Source: Salipiger profundus
GTDB taxonomy: Bacteria > Pseudomonadota > Alphaproteobacteria > Rhodobacterales > Rhodobacteraceae
Direction of reading: 5' to 3'
Length of the DNA stretch: 64,000 nucleotides
NCBI RefSeq assembly: GCF_001969385.1
Contig: NZ_CP014796.1
Location: forward strand, 2,807,501 to 2,871,500
Shown piece after piece: positions 18,228 to 26,274 of the stretch. Under the pieces are notes generated by a model. That model worked only from the letters and a program-made list of their open reading frames with translations, ran no database searches and had not been told where the DNA came from. Position 1 is the stretch's first letter, and every line of letters begins with the position of its first letter. A program made the translations under genes and the position numbers.

Positions 18228-18653
18228 TCAGACCGGGGCTGGCGGCAGGTCTGCCGGGTGAACCCAGAAGCGCCAGGAGGCCCCCTTGGTTTCGAGATAT
18301 TCGCGGAGACGTGCCTCGACCGCGTCGCGCGGCTCTTCCTTCAGCCGGGCTATGGCGTCGCCGTAGATGCGGAAGACCGGTTCGAACTGCGGCGAGTCGT
18401 AACCCAGCGCGACGTGCCCGCTGTTTAGGAGCAGCTCTTCGAGAGCCCGCAGTTCGGCAGATGTGGCGTGGTGTGCCGGGTGGTTCACTCGGCCCGGGTC
18501 CGACAGCACGGCTGCGATCCAGCCCTCTGGCACGAAGCGGTGGTCAGGCCCCTCCCGCCAGTGCACGAGGCGGATGGGGTGAGGGGCGATGCTGGTCCAT
18601 GCCGGGGCGGCCAGGATGGACCTGACCGCCTCGGTGAGACGCCCGGAGGTCAC
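18228..18653 (-). CDS. hypothetical protein translationally coupled to pepF
   Basis: A 141-residue soluble protein. Its GTG start at 18653 overlaps the pepF stop (GTGA), and GAGGAG at the end of pepF can serve as ribosome site, so the two are probably translated together. Visible blocks are WTSIAPHPIRLVHWREG, GWIAAVLSDPGRVNHPAHHA, LALGYDSPQFEPVFRIYGD-like sequence, and a helical end. No family is recognised. A conserved companion of the peptidase is possible. Confidence 0.7.
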   Translation of the reverse strand: MTSGRLTEAVRSILAAPAWTSIAPHPIRLVHWREGPDHRFVPEGWIAAVLSDPGRVNHPAHHATSAELRALEELLLNSGHVALGYDSPQFEPVFRIYGDAIARLKEEPRDAVEARLREYLETKGASWRFWVHPADLPPAPV

Positions 18654-20479
18654 TCCTCCATGGCCTCGAGTTCGTCGATGAAGCCTTCGATCATCGACAG
18701 GCCCTTCTGCCAGAAGGTCGGGTCGGTGGCGTCGAGGCCGAAGGGGGCGAGCAGCGCCTTGTGGTGTTTCGAGCCGCCCGCCTTGAGCATGTCGAAATAC
18801 TTGTCCTGGAAGCCGTCGGGGTTTTCCTCGTAGACCGCGTAGAGCGCGTTCACCAGCCCGTCGCCGAAGGCATAGGCGTAGACGTAGAAGGGCGAATGCA
18901 CGAAGTGCGGCACGTAGGCCCAGAAGGTCTCGTAGCCCTCCATGAACTCGAATGCCGGCCCGAGGCTCTCGGCCTGCACCGACATCCACAGCGCGTTGAT
19001 GTCGTCCGGCGTGAGCTCTCCGCCCCGACGTGCCTCGTGCAGCTTGCACTCGAAGTCGTAGAAGGCGATCTGGCGCACCACCGTGTTGATCATGTCCTCG
19101 ACCTTGCCGGCGAGCAGCACCTTGCGTTCCTGCTTGTCCTTGGCGTGGTCGAGCAGGCGGCGGAAGGTCAGCATCTCGCCGAAGACCGAGGCGGTCTCGG
19201 CCAGTGTCAGCGGCGTCGAGGCCAGCATCTCGCCCTGGCCGGCGGCCAGCACCTGGTGCACGCCGTGGCCCAGTTCATGGGCGAGCGTCATCACGTCGCG
19301 CGGCTTGCCGAGGTAGTTGAGCATCACGTAGGGGTGGACCTCGGTCACGGTCGGGTGGGCGAAGGCGCCCGGTGCCTTGCCCGGCTTCACGCCCGCGTCG
19401 ATCCAGCCCTTGGTGAAGAAGGGCTCGGCGATCTCGGACATGCGCGGATCGAAGCCGGAGTAGGCGTTCATCACCGTCTCGCGGGCCTCGTCCCAGTCGA
19501 CGATCCGGTCGGTCTCCATCGGCAGGGGCGCGTTGCGGTCCCAGACCTGCATGGTGTCGAGACCGAGCCACTTGCGCTTGAGCTCGTAGTAGCGGTGCGA
19601 AAGGCGCGGGTAGGCGTCGACCACCGCGTCGCGCAGCGCCTGCACCACCTCGGGTTCGACGTCGTTGCTCAGGTGCCGCGCCATCTGCGCCGAGGGCATG
19701 CCCCGCCAGCGGTCGAGGATTTCCTTTTCCTTGGCCTGCGTGTTGTGGACGCGGGCGAAGGTGCGGACGTTGCCGGTGAACACGCGGGCCAGCTCGCGGG
19801 CGGCGGCCTCGCGCTTGGCGCGGTCCTGCTCGGTCAGCTGGTTGAGCGCGGATTCGATCGACATCTCTTCGCCGTCGATGGTGAACACGAGGCCGGCGAT
19901 GGTCTCGTCGAAGAGCTTCATCCAGGCGTCGCCCACCACGCCGAGGTCGTGCAGGAAGTGCTCGAGCTCATCCGAAAGCTGGTAGGGCTTCATCGCGCGG
20001 ACCCGGTCGAAGGCGGGCTTGTAGCGCGCGAGCTCGTCGTTGGCGGCAAAGAGCGACTCGTAGCGGTCGTCGGCCATCCGGTTGAGCTCGAGCGAGAAGA
20101 AGACCAGCGGGGTGGTGTAGTTGGTCACCTTCTCCTGCAGGTCCGACAGGAACTTGGCGCGTTCCGCGTCGGTGGTGTTCTGGTAGTAGCGCAGCCCGGC
20201 AAAGGACATCAGCCGCCCGCCGACGGTCTCGATCTTCTCGTGGCGCTGGACCATTTCGAGGAACGCCGCGGCGTCGAGCGTGTCGAGCTTGCCCTCGTAG
20301 TCCTGTGCGAAGCGCGAGCAGGCGTCTTCGAGCCAGTCGAGGTCGCGCTTCAGTTCGGGGGCGTCCTGCGACGGGTAGAGGTCGCTGAGATCCCACTCCG
20401 GCAGGTCGCCCAGGTCGCGGCCTCCGGCGGTCGCGTTTGCATCGAGTACGGGGCGGGGAAGGGAAATGGCGGTCAGCAT
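18650..20479 (-). CDS. pepF: oligoendopeptidase F (M3 metallopeptidase)
   Basis: A 609-residue cytoplasmic zinc peptidase that degrades oligopeptides. It has the active-site motif LAHELGHGVHQVLA (HExxH near residue 390) and the downstream zinc ligand Glu in TLAETASVFGEM. The N-terminal PepF domain (WDLSDLYPSQDAPELKRDLDW, in two parts) is complete. The ATG at 20479 is chosen because GAGGAG lies just before it; two upstream in-frame Met codons lack such a site. The downstream gene overlaps by 4 bp. Confidence 0.95.
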   Translation of the reverse strand: MLTAISLPRPVLDANATAGGRDLGDLPEWDLSDLYPSQDAPELKRDLDWLEDACSRFAQDYEGKLDTLDAAAFLEMVQRHEKIETVGGRLMSFAGLRYYQNTTDAERAKFLSDLQEKVTNYTTPLVFFSLELNRMADDRYESLFAANDELARYKPAFDRVRAMKPYQLSDELEHFLHDLGVVGDAWMKLFDETIAGLVFTIDGEEMSIESALNQLTEQDRAKREAAARELARVFTGNVRTFARVHNTQAKEKEILDRWRGMPSAQMARHLSNDVEPEVVQALRDAVVDAYPRLSHRYYELKRKWLGLDTMQVWDRNAPLPMETDRIVDWDEARETVMNAYSGFDPRMSEIAEPFFTKGWIDAGVKPGKAPGAFAHPTVTEVHPYVMLNYLGKPRDVMTLAHELGHGVHQVLAAGQGEMLASTPLTLAETASVFGEMLTFRRLLDHAKDKQERKVLLAGKVEDMINTVVRQIAFYDFECKLHEARRGGELTPDDINALWMSVQAESLGPAFEFMEGYETFWAYVPHFVHSPFYVYAYAFGDGLVNALYAVYEENPDGFQDKYFDMLKAGGSKHHKALLAPFGLDATDPTFWQKGLSMIEGFIDELEAMEE

Positions 20480-20709
20480 GGGCTCCTCATCTTCAATCTG
20501 TCCCATGACATAGGGGGCGCGGCGCGGAAATGGCAATGGCGGGGCGTGGAAATTGCGCGTGAGCCGGGCCCGGCAATGCAGACTTTGGGATCGGGCCGGG
20601 GCGCTTTCCGCAAAAAGCGCTCGCCCTGCGGGCCGGGCCGGATAAGCTGTAGGTGGCGCGCTCTGGGGAGGGGCGACCGTGTGAAAGTGATTTCAAGGGA
20701 GGAAGGGAT

Positions 20710-21699
20710 ATGTCGCAAAAACCAATTCTGTTCGGGGCCGCTGGGATCGTGCTCGGGTTCCTTGGCGGCATCGCCATCGGCAGCGCCACCAACGGCAGCA
20801 AGATCGGCGATGCGGTGTCGCAGGCAATGGCGCCGGCGCAGGAAAGCGTGGCCAGCGCTGCCACCGCGCAGCAGGAGGCGCTGGCCGGGCTGTCCGACCG
20901 GATCGCGGCGCTCGAGTCCGCGATGTCGGAAAGTTCCGGCAGCGGCGCAGAGATGGCGGCGGCGCTCAAGGACCAGCTCGAGTCGATGCATTCGGACATG
21001 CAGGCGAGGCTCGACGAGGTGGCCGCGGGGGCCGAGGCGCAGGCGCGCGCCATGCAGAGCGCTCTGGCCGATCTTTCCGGCGGGATGCAGGAGGCGGCGC
21101 AGCTCGCGGCGGCAGCGGTTGCCTCGAAGAACGGCGGCGGCGCGGGGGCCAGCGCCGAGGGCATGACGATCACCGACCCGCTGGGCGTCGGCGAGACGGC
21201 GCTGTTCGCCGATGGCGACGTGCGGGCGTTCGTCTCGCGGCTTGATCCGCAGGGCGGCGCAGTGCGGCTGATGGTGAACCGGCAGATGGCGGCGCTCGGG
21301 GCCGGGGGCTCGACGCGGGTGAGCATGGGCGGCGGAACCTGCACCGTGGCGGTGATGGGGCTCGAGGACGGACGTGTGACGCTCGGTTCCGACTGCGGCA
21401 GCGCTGGCACGGAAAGCGAAGAGATGCAGGGCGAGGGCGACAGTGCCGCGTCATCCGAGGCACCCGAGGACGGTGTCCGCGCCGGCGAGGTCGCAAGGCT
21501 TGCCGATGGCCAGCTGCGGGTCTTCGTCTCGGGGCTTGCCTCGGACGGCTCGGGCGCGCGCATCGCGGTAAACGGGGTGCGGACGCAGATGGTCGGCACG
21601 GGCGAGAGCATCGACGTCACCGCGGGCGACGCCGCCTGCACCGTGACCGTCACCGGGGTCGGCAACGGCATGGTCGGCCTTGAGGGCTCCTGCGGCTGA
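20710..21699 (+). CDS. membrane-anchored protein with coiled coil and duplicated C-terminal module
   Basis: A 329-residue protein I cannot assign. A hydrophobic Gly-rich N-terminal helix (LFGAAGIVLGFLGGIAIG) anchors or exports it. Residues 25-145 are Ala-rich heptads likely to form a coiled coil. The C-terminal half holds two copies of a roughly 70-residue module. The first runs from VGETALFADGDVRAFVSRL to VTLGSDCG and the second from AGEVARLADGQLRVFVSGL to VGLEGSCG. Each has a Cys pair (TCTV..DCG and ACTV..SCG) that could form disulfides in the periplasm. The start follows GGAGGAAGG. Confidence 0.75.
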   Translation: MSQKPILFGAAGIVLGFLGGIAIGSATNGSKIGDAVSQAMAPAQESVASAATAQQEALAGLSDRIAALESAMSESSGSGAEMAAALKDQLESMHSDMQARLDEVAAGAEAQARAMQSALADLSGGMQEAAQLAAAAVASKNGGGAGASAEGMTITDPLGVGETALFADGDVRAFVSRLDPQGGAVRLMVNRQMAALGAGGSTRVSMGGGTCTVAVMGLEDGRVTLGSDCGSAGTESEEMQGEGDSAASSEAPEDGVRAGEVARLADGQLRVFVSGLASDGSGARIAVNGVRTQMVGTGESIDVTAGDAACTVTVTGVGNGMVGLEGSCG

Positions 21700-21702
21700 G
21701 CC

Positions 21703-23295
21703 TCAGCCGTAGGCCTCGAGCAGCGCGCGCAGGTCGTCGAGCGTATTGGCCTCCTGCGCGGGCTTGTCGTGGCGCCAGCGCGCCATGCGCGGAAACCGCA
21801 GCGACAGCCCCGACTTGTGGCGCGGGCTGGGCTGGATGCCCTCGAAGGCGATCTCGAAGACCAGCTCGGGGCGCACCTGCCGCACCGGGCCGAAGCGCTG
21901 CAGCGTGTTGCGCCGCACCCAGTTGGTGATGCGGTCGAACTCGGCGTCGGTCAGGCCGGAGTAGGCCTTGGTGAAGGGCACGAGCTCGTTGCCGTTCCAG
22001 GCGGCAAAGGTGAAGTCGGTGAACAGGTTGGCCCGCCGGCCGTGGCCCTGCTGGGCGTAGATCATCACCGCGTCGACGCTCAGCGGGTCGAGCTTCCACT
22101 TCCACCAGTCGCCCTTCTTGCGCCCCGAGAGGTAGGGCGCGTCGAGGCGCTTCAGCATGACGCCCTCGGCGCGGCGCTCGCGGGCTGTGGCGCGGGTCTC
22201 GGCAAGCGCTTCCCAGCTGTCGAAGGCAAGGCTGGGCGAGCGACGCACCGGCGCATCGTCGGGCAGATTGGCGAGCAGCGCATCGAGCCGGGCGCGGCGC
22301 TCGGAGAAGGGGGCGTCGCGCAGGTCTTCGCCCCCCGCTTCGAGCAAATCGTAGGCAAGCAGCACCACCGGGGCCTCGCGCAGGAGCTTCTTCGGCACGG
22401 TCTTGCGCCCGATGCGCTGCTGCAGCGTGTTGAAGGGCATCGGCTGGCTGCCGTCCCAGGCGACGATCTCGCCGTCGAAGACATGGCCGGGTGCAAGGAA
22501 ATCCGTGGCGCGGGCCAGTTCGGGGAAGCGGTCGGTCGTCAGCTCTTCGCCGCGCGACCAGACGTGATGCGATCCGCCGCGCAGGATCAGCTGGCCGCGG
22601 ATGCCGTCCCATTTCCACTCGGCCAGCCAGTCGTCGGGCGGCCCCAGGTCCTCGGGCGTGCCGTCGAGCTGGTAGGCAAGGTAGAACGGGTAGGGACGGC
22701 TTTCGTCCTCCTGCGGGTCGGGGGATTCCACGAGGTCGTGCCAGGTGGTGCTCTGCGGCGTCCAGTCGCCCATCAGCCGCAGCGCCAGCGCCGCTTCGTC
22801 CTGCCCGGTGGCGAGGGCCAGCGCGCGGGTCATCAGCTTGCGGCTCACGCCGATGCGGAAGCCGCCGGTGATCAGCTTGTTGGATAGGAACCGCCCGGTC
22901 TCGTCGAGCCTGTCCCACTGCGCGAGGATGCGCGCCTTGCGGTCCTCGATGTCGCGCCGGGGCAGGGTGAGCAACTCTTCGAGCAGGCTCGAGAGCGACG
23001 GCTCGGCCACCTCGGTGGGCGGCGGCAGGATGAGCGCGATGGTCTCGGCGAGATCGCCAACGATCGGGTAGCTTTCCTCGACCAGCCAGAGCGGCAGCCC
23101 GGCGCGCTCGGCAGCCCATTCGCGCAGCTGGGTGGTGTTCACCGCGCGCTTCGGCCGGCGGCCCGAGAACAGCGCGATGGTCCAGAGCCGGTCGTCGTCT
23201 GGGGCGGTCTCGAAATAGCGGGCGAGGGCCTCGGTCTTCACCGTGGTCTTGGTGGTCTGGTCGATGGCCATGAACAGCTCGGCGAAGGCCCTCAT
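21703..23295 (-). CDS. ATP-dependent DNA ligase
   Basis: A 530-residue ATP-dependent ligase. The adenylation Lys lies in the KWDGIRGQ motif near residue 230 (EWKWDGIRGQLILRGG). Motif IIIa (FDGEIVAWDG) and motifs IV-V (EGVMLKRLDAPY, WWKWKLDP) follow, then an OB-fold tail. The N-terminal 200 residues form the DNA-binding domain seen in ligases that sit beside a metallo-beta-lactamase exonuclease. Its ATG overlaps the exonuclease stop (ATGA), so the two are co-translated and probably work together in DNA repair. It is additional to the usual NAD-dependent LigA. Confidence 0.92.
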   Translation of the reverse strand: MRAFAELFMAIDQTTKTTVKTEALARYFETAPDDDRLWTIALFSGRRPKRAVNTTQLREWAAERAGLPLWLVEESYPIVGDLAETIALILPPPTEVAEPSLSSLLEELLTLPRRDIEDRKARILAQWDRLDETGRFLSNKLITGGFRIGVSRKLMTRALALATGQDEAALALRLMGDWTPQSTTWHDLVESPDPQEDESRPYPFYLAYQLDGTPEDLGPPDDWLAEWKWDGIRGQLILRGGSHHVWSRGEELTTDRFPELARATDFLAPGHVFDGEIVAWDGSQPMPFNTLQQRIGRKTVPKKLLREAPVVLLAYDLLEAGGEDLRDAPFSERRARLDALLANLPDDAPVRRSPSLAFDSWEALAETRATARERRAEGVMLKRLDAPYLSGRKKGDWWKWKLDPLSVDAVMIYAQQGHGRRANLFTDFTFAAWNGNELVPFTKAYSGLTDAEFDRITNWVRRNTLQRFGPVRQVRPELVFEIAFEGIQPSPRHKSGLSLRFPRMARWRHDKPAQEANTLDDLRALLEAYG

Positions 23296-24311
23296 GCGGC
23301 GTCCTCCGCCGCGTCGATGGCGTCTTCGTCACCGCCGAACTCGGTCGGCACGACCTCGGCGTCATAGCCCCGGCTGCTCAGCCAGCGGGCGAAGATCTCG
23401 GTGTAACCATGCGTCGCGAAGATCCTTTCCGCGCCGGTGGCCTCGATGGCCGCGTGCAGTTCGCTCCAGTCGGCGTGGTCCGACAGCACGAAGCCCCGGT
23501 CGGCGCCGCGCCGCCGGCGCACCCCGCGCAGCCGCATCCACCCCGAGGCGACGCCGGTCGAGGCGTTGCGGAAGCGCCGCGACCACTTGCTGCCGAGCGC
23601 CGAGGGCGGGGCGATGACCATGGCGCCGGGATGCGCCTTGAGGTCGAGTTCGGGCGTGACGTGGTGGGTCTCGGGCAGCGCGTAGCCCTGCGCGCGCAGC
23701 ACCGCGTTGGTGTTCTCGACCGCGCCATGGGTCAGGATCGGGCCTATCCCGGGGTCGAGCAGCGCGAGCAGCCGCTGCGCCTTGCCCAGCGAATAGGCCC
23801 CGAGGATCGCGGGGCGCCCCTCGGCCGCGCAGCGCGCCCACCAGTCGTTGATCTCGCGCGCGATCTCGGCCTGCGGCCGCCAGGTGAAGACCGGCAGGCC
23901 GAAGGTGCATTCGGTCACGAAGGCGTGGCAGCGCACCGGCTCGAAGGTCTCGCACAGCCCGTCCGGCGTGGTCTTGTAGTCGCCCGAGACGACCCAGACC
24001 TCGCCGCCGACCTCGACCCGCACCTGCGCCGAGCCGGGGATGTGGCCTGCCGGGTGAAAGCTGACCGTGGCGCCGCCGATGCGGCGTTCCTCGCCGAAGC
24101 GGATGGTGTCGAGCGCGATGTCGCCCAGCCGGTGGCGGATCACCGGCGCCGCTGCCTCGGTGGCGAGATAGGCGCGGTGTCCGGGGCGGGCGTGATCGGC
24201 ATGGCCGTGGGTGATGAGCGCCCGGTCGACCGGGCGCCAGGGGTCGATGTGGAAATCGCCCGCCGGGCAGTAGATGCCCCTGTCGGTGAAGCTCAGGACC
24301 GGTCCGTTCAT
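23292..24311 (-). CDS. ligase-associated DNA exonuclease (metallo-beta-lactamase fold)
   Basis: A 339-residue nuclease of the metallo-beta-lactamase/beta-CASP type. The metal site HGHADHARPGH is near residue 35, followed by SGDYKTT, and LSDHADWSEL occurs in the C-terminal part. Proteins of this kind are encoded next to ATP-dependent ligases and are thought to process DNA ends. The ATG at 24311 starts MNGPVLSFTDRGIYCP; a TTG nine bases upstream is less likely. The Lhr-like helicase and PdeM phosphoesterase often found with this pair are not next to it here. Confidence 0.9.
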   Translation of the reverse strand: MNGPVLSFTDRGIYCPAGDFHIDPWRPVDRALITHGHADHARPGHRAYLATEAAAPVIRHRLGDIALDTIRFGEERRIGGATVSFHPAGHIPGSAQVRVEVGGEVWVVSGDYKTTPDGLCETFEPVRCHAFVTECTFGLPVFTWRPQAEIAREINDWWARCAAEGRPAILGAYSLGKAQRLLALLDPGIGPILTHGAVENTNAVLRAQGYALPETHHVTPELDLKAHPGAMVIAPPSALGSKWSRRFRNASTGVASGWMRLRGVRRRRGADRGFVLSDHADWSELHAAIEATGAERIFATHGYTEIFARWLSSRGYDAEVVPTEFGGDEDAIDAAEDAA

Positions 24312-24348
24312 GCCGGGCAAGCTAGCGCCGGCGCGGCGCGGGGCCAGA

Positions 24349-25320
24349 TCAGGCGATCATCGACTGCCGCCCGGCATCGGTGCGGGCCTCTTCGAAGACG
24401 CTCGCCATGCGGCTGAGGATCCGGCCGCGGGTCACCGCGTCTTCCATGAGCACCTCGTGCTCGCCGTCGCGGATCGTCTCGAGCGCACCGCCGGGCCAGG
24501 CGGCCATGCGGCTCGCGATGCGCGGCACGTCGACGATGCGCTCGTTGCTGCCGACGAAGGTCACCGCCGGCACCTGCGGCGCGGGCAGGCGGGCCAGCGC
24601 GAGGCATTCGCCGAGTGCCTCGTGCAGCCAGCGCATCGAGGGACCGCCGAGCTGCAGCTCGGGGATCTCGTTCACCTGCCGTTGCATGTAGGCCCACCCG
24701 TCGCGATCCCGGGTCAGCAGGTTGCCGTCGAAAAGCGCGGTTGCGACGTAGCTCGCGGGGCCGGTCGAGGGTGCATACATGTGTCCCAGCCCGAAGCGCG
24801 CGCTGCTCCAGCCAAGCGCCCAAGCGGCGGGCCGCAGCGCCGCCGCGAGCCGGATGCCCCACATCGGGCCGGTGAAGCCGGCGGCGGCCACCGGCAGCCC
24901 CTCGATCAGGGCGCGCAGGCCGATGCCGGCGCCCATCGAATGCGCGATCATGTAGAGCGGGCGGGGCAGGTCGAGCCGGTCCGCCGCCGCGAGCATCGCC
25001 GCGACGTCGTGCTGGTAGTCGCGGAACAGGTTCACGTGACCGGCACGCCGGTCCTCGAGCATCCGGTCGGCCAGCCCCTGGCCGCGCCAGTCGATCGCCA
25101 GCGTGTGAAACCCGAGATCGGCGAGGTCGGCCGCGACCCGCCCGTATTTCTCGGCGTATTCCGTGCGGCCGGGGAACATCAGCACCGTGCCCGTGGCATC
25201 GGCGGGCCCGGGGTAGTGGGCCACGCGCAGGCGCAGGTTGTCGGTGCTGCTGATCCAGAAGGCACGGGCGCCCGCCGGCCCTTCGGCAAGCTCCGCGTGA
25301 AAGGGCGCCTCGATCATCAT
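24349..25320 (-). CDS. alpha/beta hydrolase, lysophospholipase-like
   Basis: A 323-residue serine hydrolase resembling PldB-type (mono)acylglycerol lipases or lysophospholipases. It shows the oxyanion region VLMFPGRTEYAEKY, WRGQGLADRM, the nucleophile elbow AHSMGAG, and the catalytic His in DGEHEVLMED. No signal peptide is present, so it is cytoplasmic or membrane-associated. The ATG at 25320 comes one base after the stop of the SCP2 gene; a second ATG follows immediately. The likely operon with an SCP2 protein suggests work on lipid substrates. Confidence 0.85.
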   Translation of the reverse strand: MMIEAPFHAELAEGPAGARAFWISSTDNLRLRVAHYPGPADATGTVLMFPGRTEYAEKYGRVAADLADLGFHTLAIDWRGQGLADRMLEDRRAGHVNLFRDYQHDVAAMLAAADRLDLPRPLYMIAHSMGAGIGLRALIEGLPVAAAGFTGPMWGIRLAAALRPAAWALGWSSARFGLGHMYAPSTGPASYVATALFDGNLLTRDRDGWAYMQRQVNEIPELQLGGPSMRWLHEALGECLALARLPAPQVPAVTFVGSNERIVDVPRIASRMAAWPGGALETIRDGEHEVLMEDAVTRGRILSRMASVFEEARTDAGRQSMIA

Positions 25321-25321
25321 G

Positions 25322-25612
25322 TCAGGACAGAACTCCTCCGAGACGCATTGCCGCGCCCATGTCGCCATCGACGGCGAGCCGGCCCGACATGAAGGCGGAC
25401 GTCGGGTTCAGATCGCCCTCGAGAATCTGCTGGAAGGTGTCGGTGTTCGCCGTCAGCGTCACATCTGCCGGCTCGTCGCCCGCGTGCGCGCCGTTCTCGT
25501 CGATGACGATATTGCCTTCGCCCTCGATCACGAACTTGGCCACGCCGTCGAATCCCTGCCCGTCCAGCCTCTTGTTCAGCGCCTCGACCGCCGCATTCAC
25601 GATATCGCTCAT
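25322..25612 (-). CDS. SCP2 sterol/lipid-binding domain protein
   Basis: A 96-residue single-domain SCP2 protein, a fold with a hydrophobic tunnel that binds fatty acyl chains or other lipids. Visible elements are the first strand GVAKFVIEGEGNIVID, ADVTLTANTDTFQQILEG, and the end block NPTSAFMSGRLAVDGDMGAAMRLG, which is the strongest family signature. The ATG at 25612 (MSDIVNAAVEAL) is the usual start. It is cotranscribed with the downstream lysophospholipase-like hydrolase. Confidence 0.9.
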   Translation of the reverse strand: MSDIVNAAVEALNKRLDGQGFDGVAKFVIEGEGNIVIDENGAHAGDEPADVTLTANTDTFQQILEGDLNPTSAFMSGRLAVDGDMGAAMRLGGVLS

Positions 25613-25678
25613 TCGTTGTCCTTCCTTCACGAAAACCTGTGCTGGCAATCCAGCATCATCGGGTTACACTCGGAAGCT

Positions 25679-26245
25679 ATGAGCATGCGTCGAGACAAGA
25701 GCAAATATATCGTGGCGGCACTTTCGGCCGTAGTCATGTTTTCCTTACCTCTCGCCGCGGTTGCGCAGGATGGCGCCGGCGACCTGCTCGAGGAGCTTGG
25801 CTCCGCGCAGAACGAGGCGCAGGCGCAGCGCATCGAGAAGGCGCTGTTCATGGAGTGGTCCAAGTCCGGATCTGCGGCGATGGACCTGCTGCTGAAACGT
25901 GGTCGCGACGCGCTCGAAATCAACGATACCGGCGCGGCGATCGAGCATCTCACCGCGCTCACCGACCACGCGCCCGAGTTTGCCGAGGGCTGGCACACGC
26001 TGGCGCTGGCCTACTACCAGGCCGAGATGATCGGGCCGTCGATGGATGCGCTCGAACACGCGCTGGCGCTCAATCCCCAGCATTTCGGGGCCCTGCGCGG
26101 CGTCGGATCGGTGCACGAACAGCTCGGGAACGATGCGCTTGCGTATGATGCCTATACGCAGGTACTTGAACTCAGACCGTTCGATGAACAGGTGACCGAA
26201 GCGCTCGAACGGCTGTCCGGCCGGGTGCAGGGCACCGAGATCTGA
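25679..26245 (+). CDS. exported TPR-repeat protein
   Basis: A 188-residue protein with a signal peptide (KYIVAALSAVVMFSLPLAAVAQ) and about three tetratricopeptide repeats (residues 75-185; for example WHTLALAYYQAEMIGPSMDALEHAL in two parts). TPR domains mediate protein contacts; this one should act in the periplasm. The start at 25679 or the Met two codons later are both possible; the latter has better spacing to GGAAG. It diverges from the SCP2 gene and precedes the helicase gene by 29 bp. Confidence 0.8.
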   Translation: MSMRRDKSKYIVAALSAVVMFSLPLAAVAQDGAGDLLEELGSAQNEAQAQRIEKALFMEWSKSGSAAMDLLLKRGRDALEINDTGAAIEHLTALTDHAPEFAEGWHTLALAYYQAEMIGPSMDALEHALALNPQHFGALRGVGSVHEQLGNDALAYDAYTQVLELRPFDEQVTEALERLSGRVQGTEI

Positions 26246-26274
26246 GCATCTGAGGGAAGGAACAGGGCGGCACC

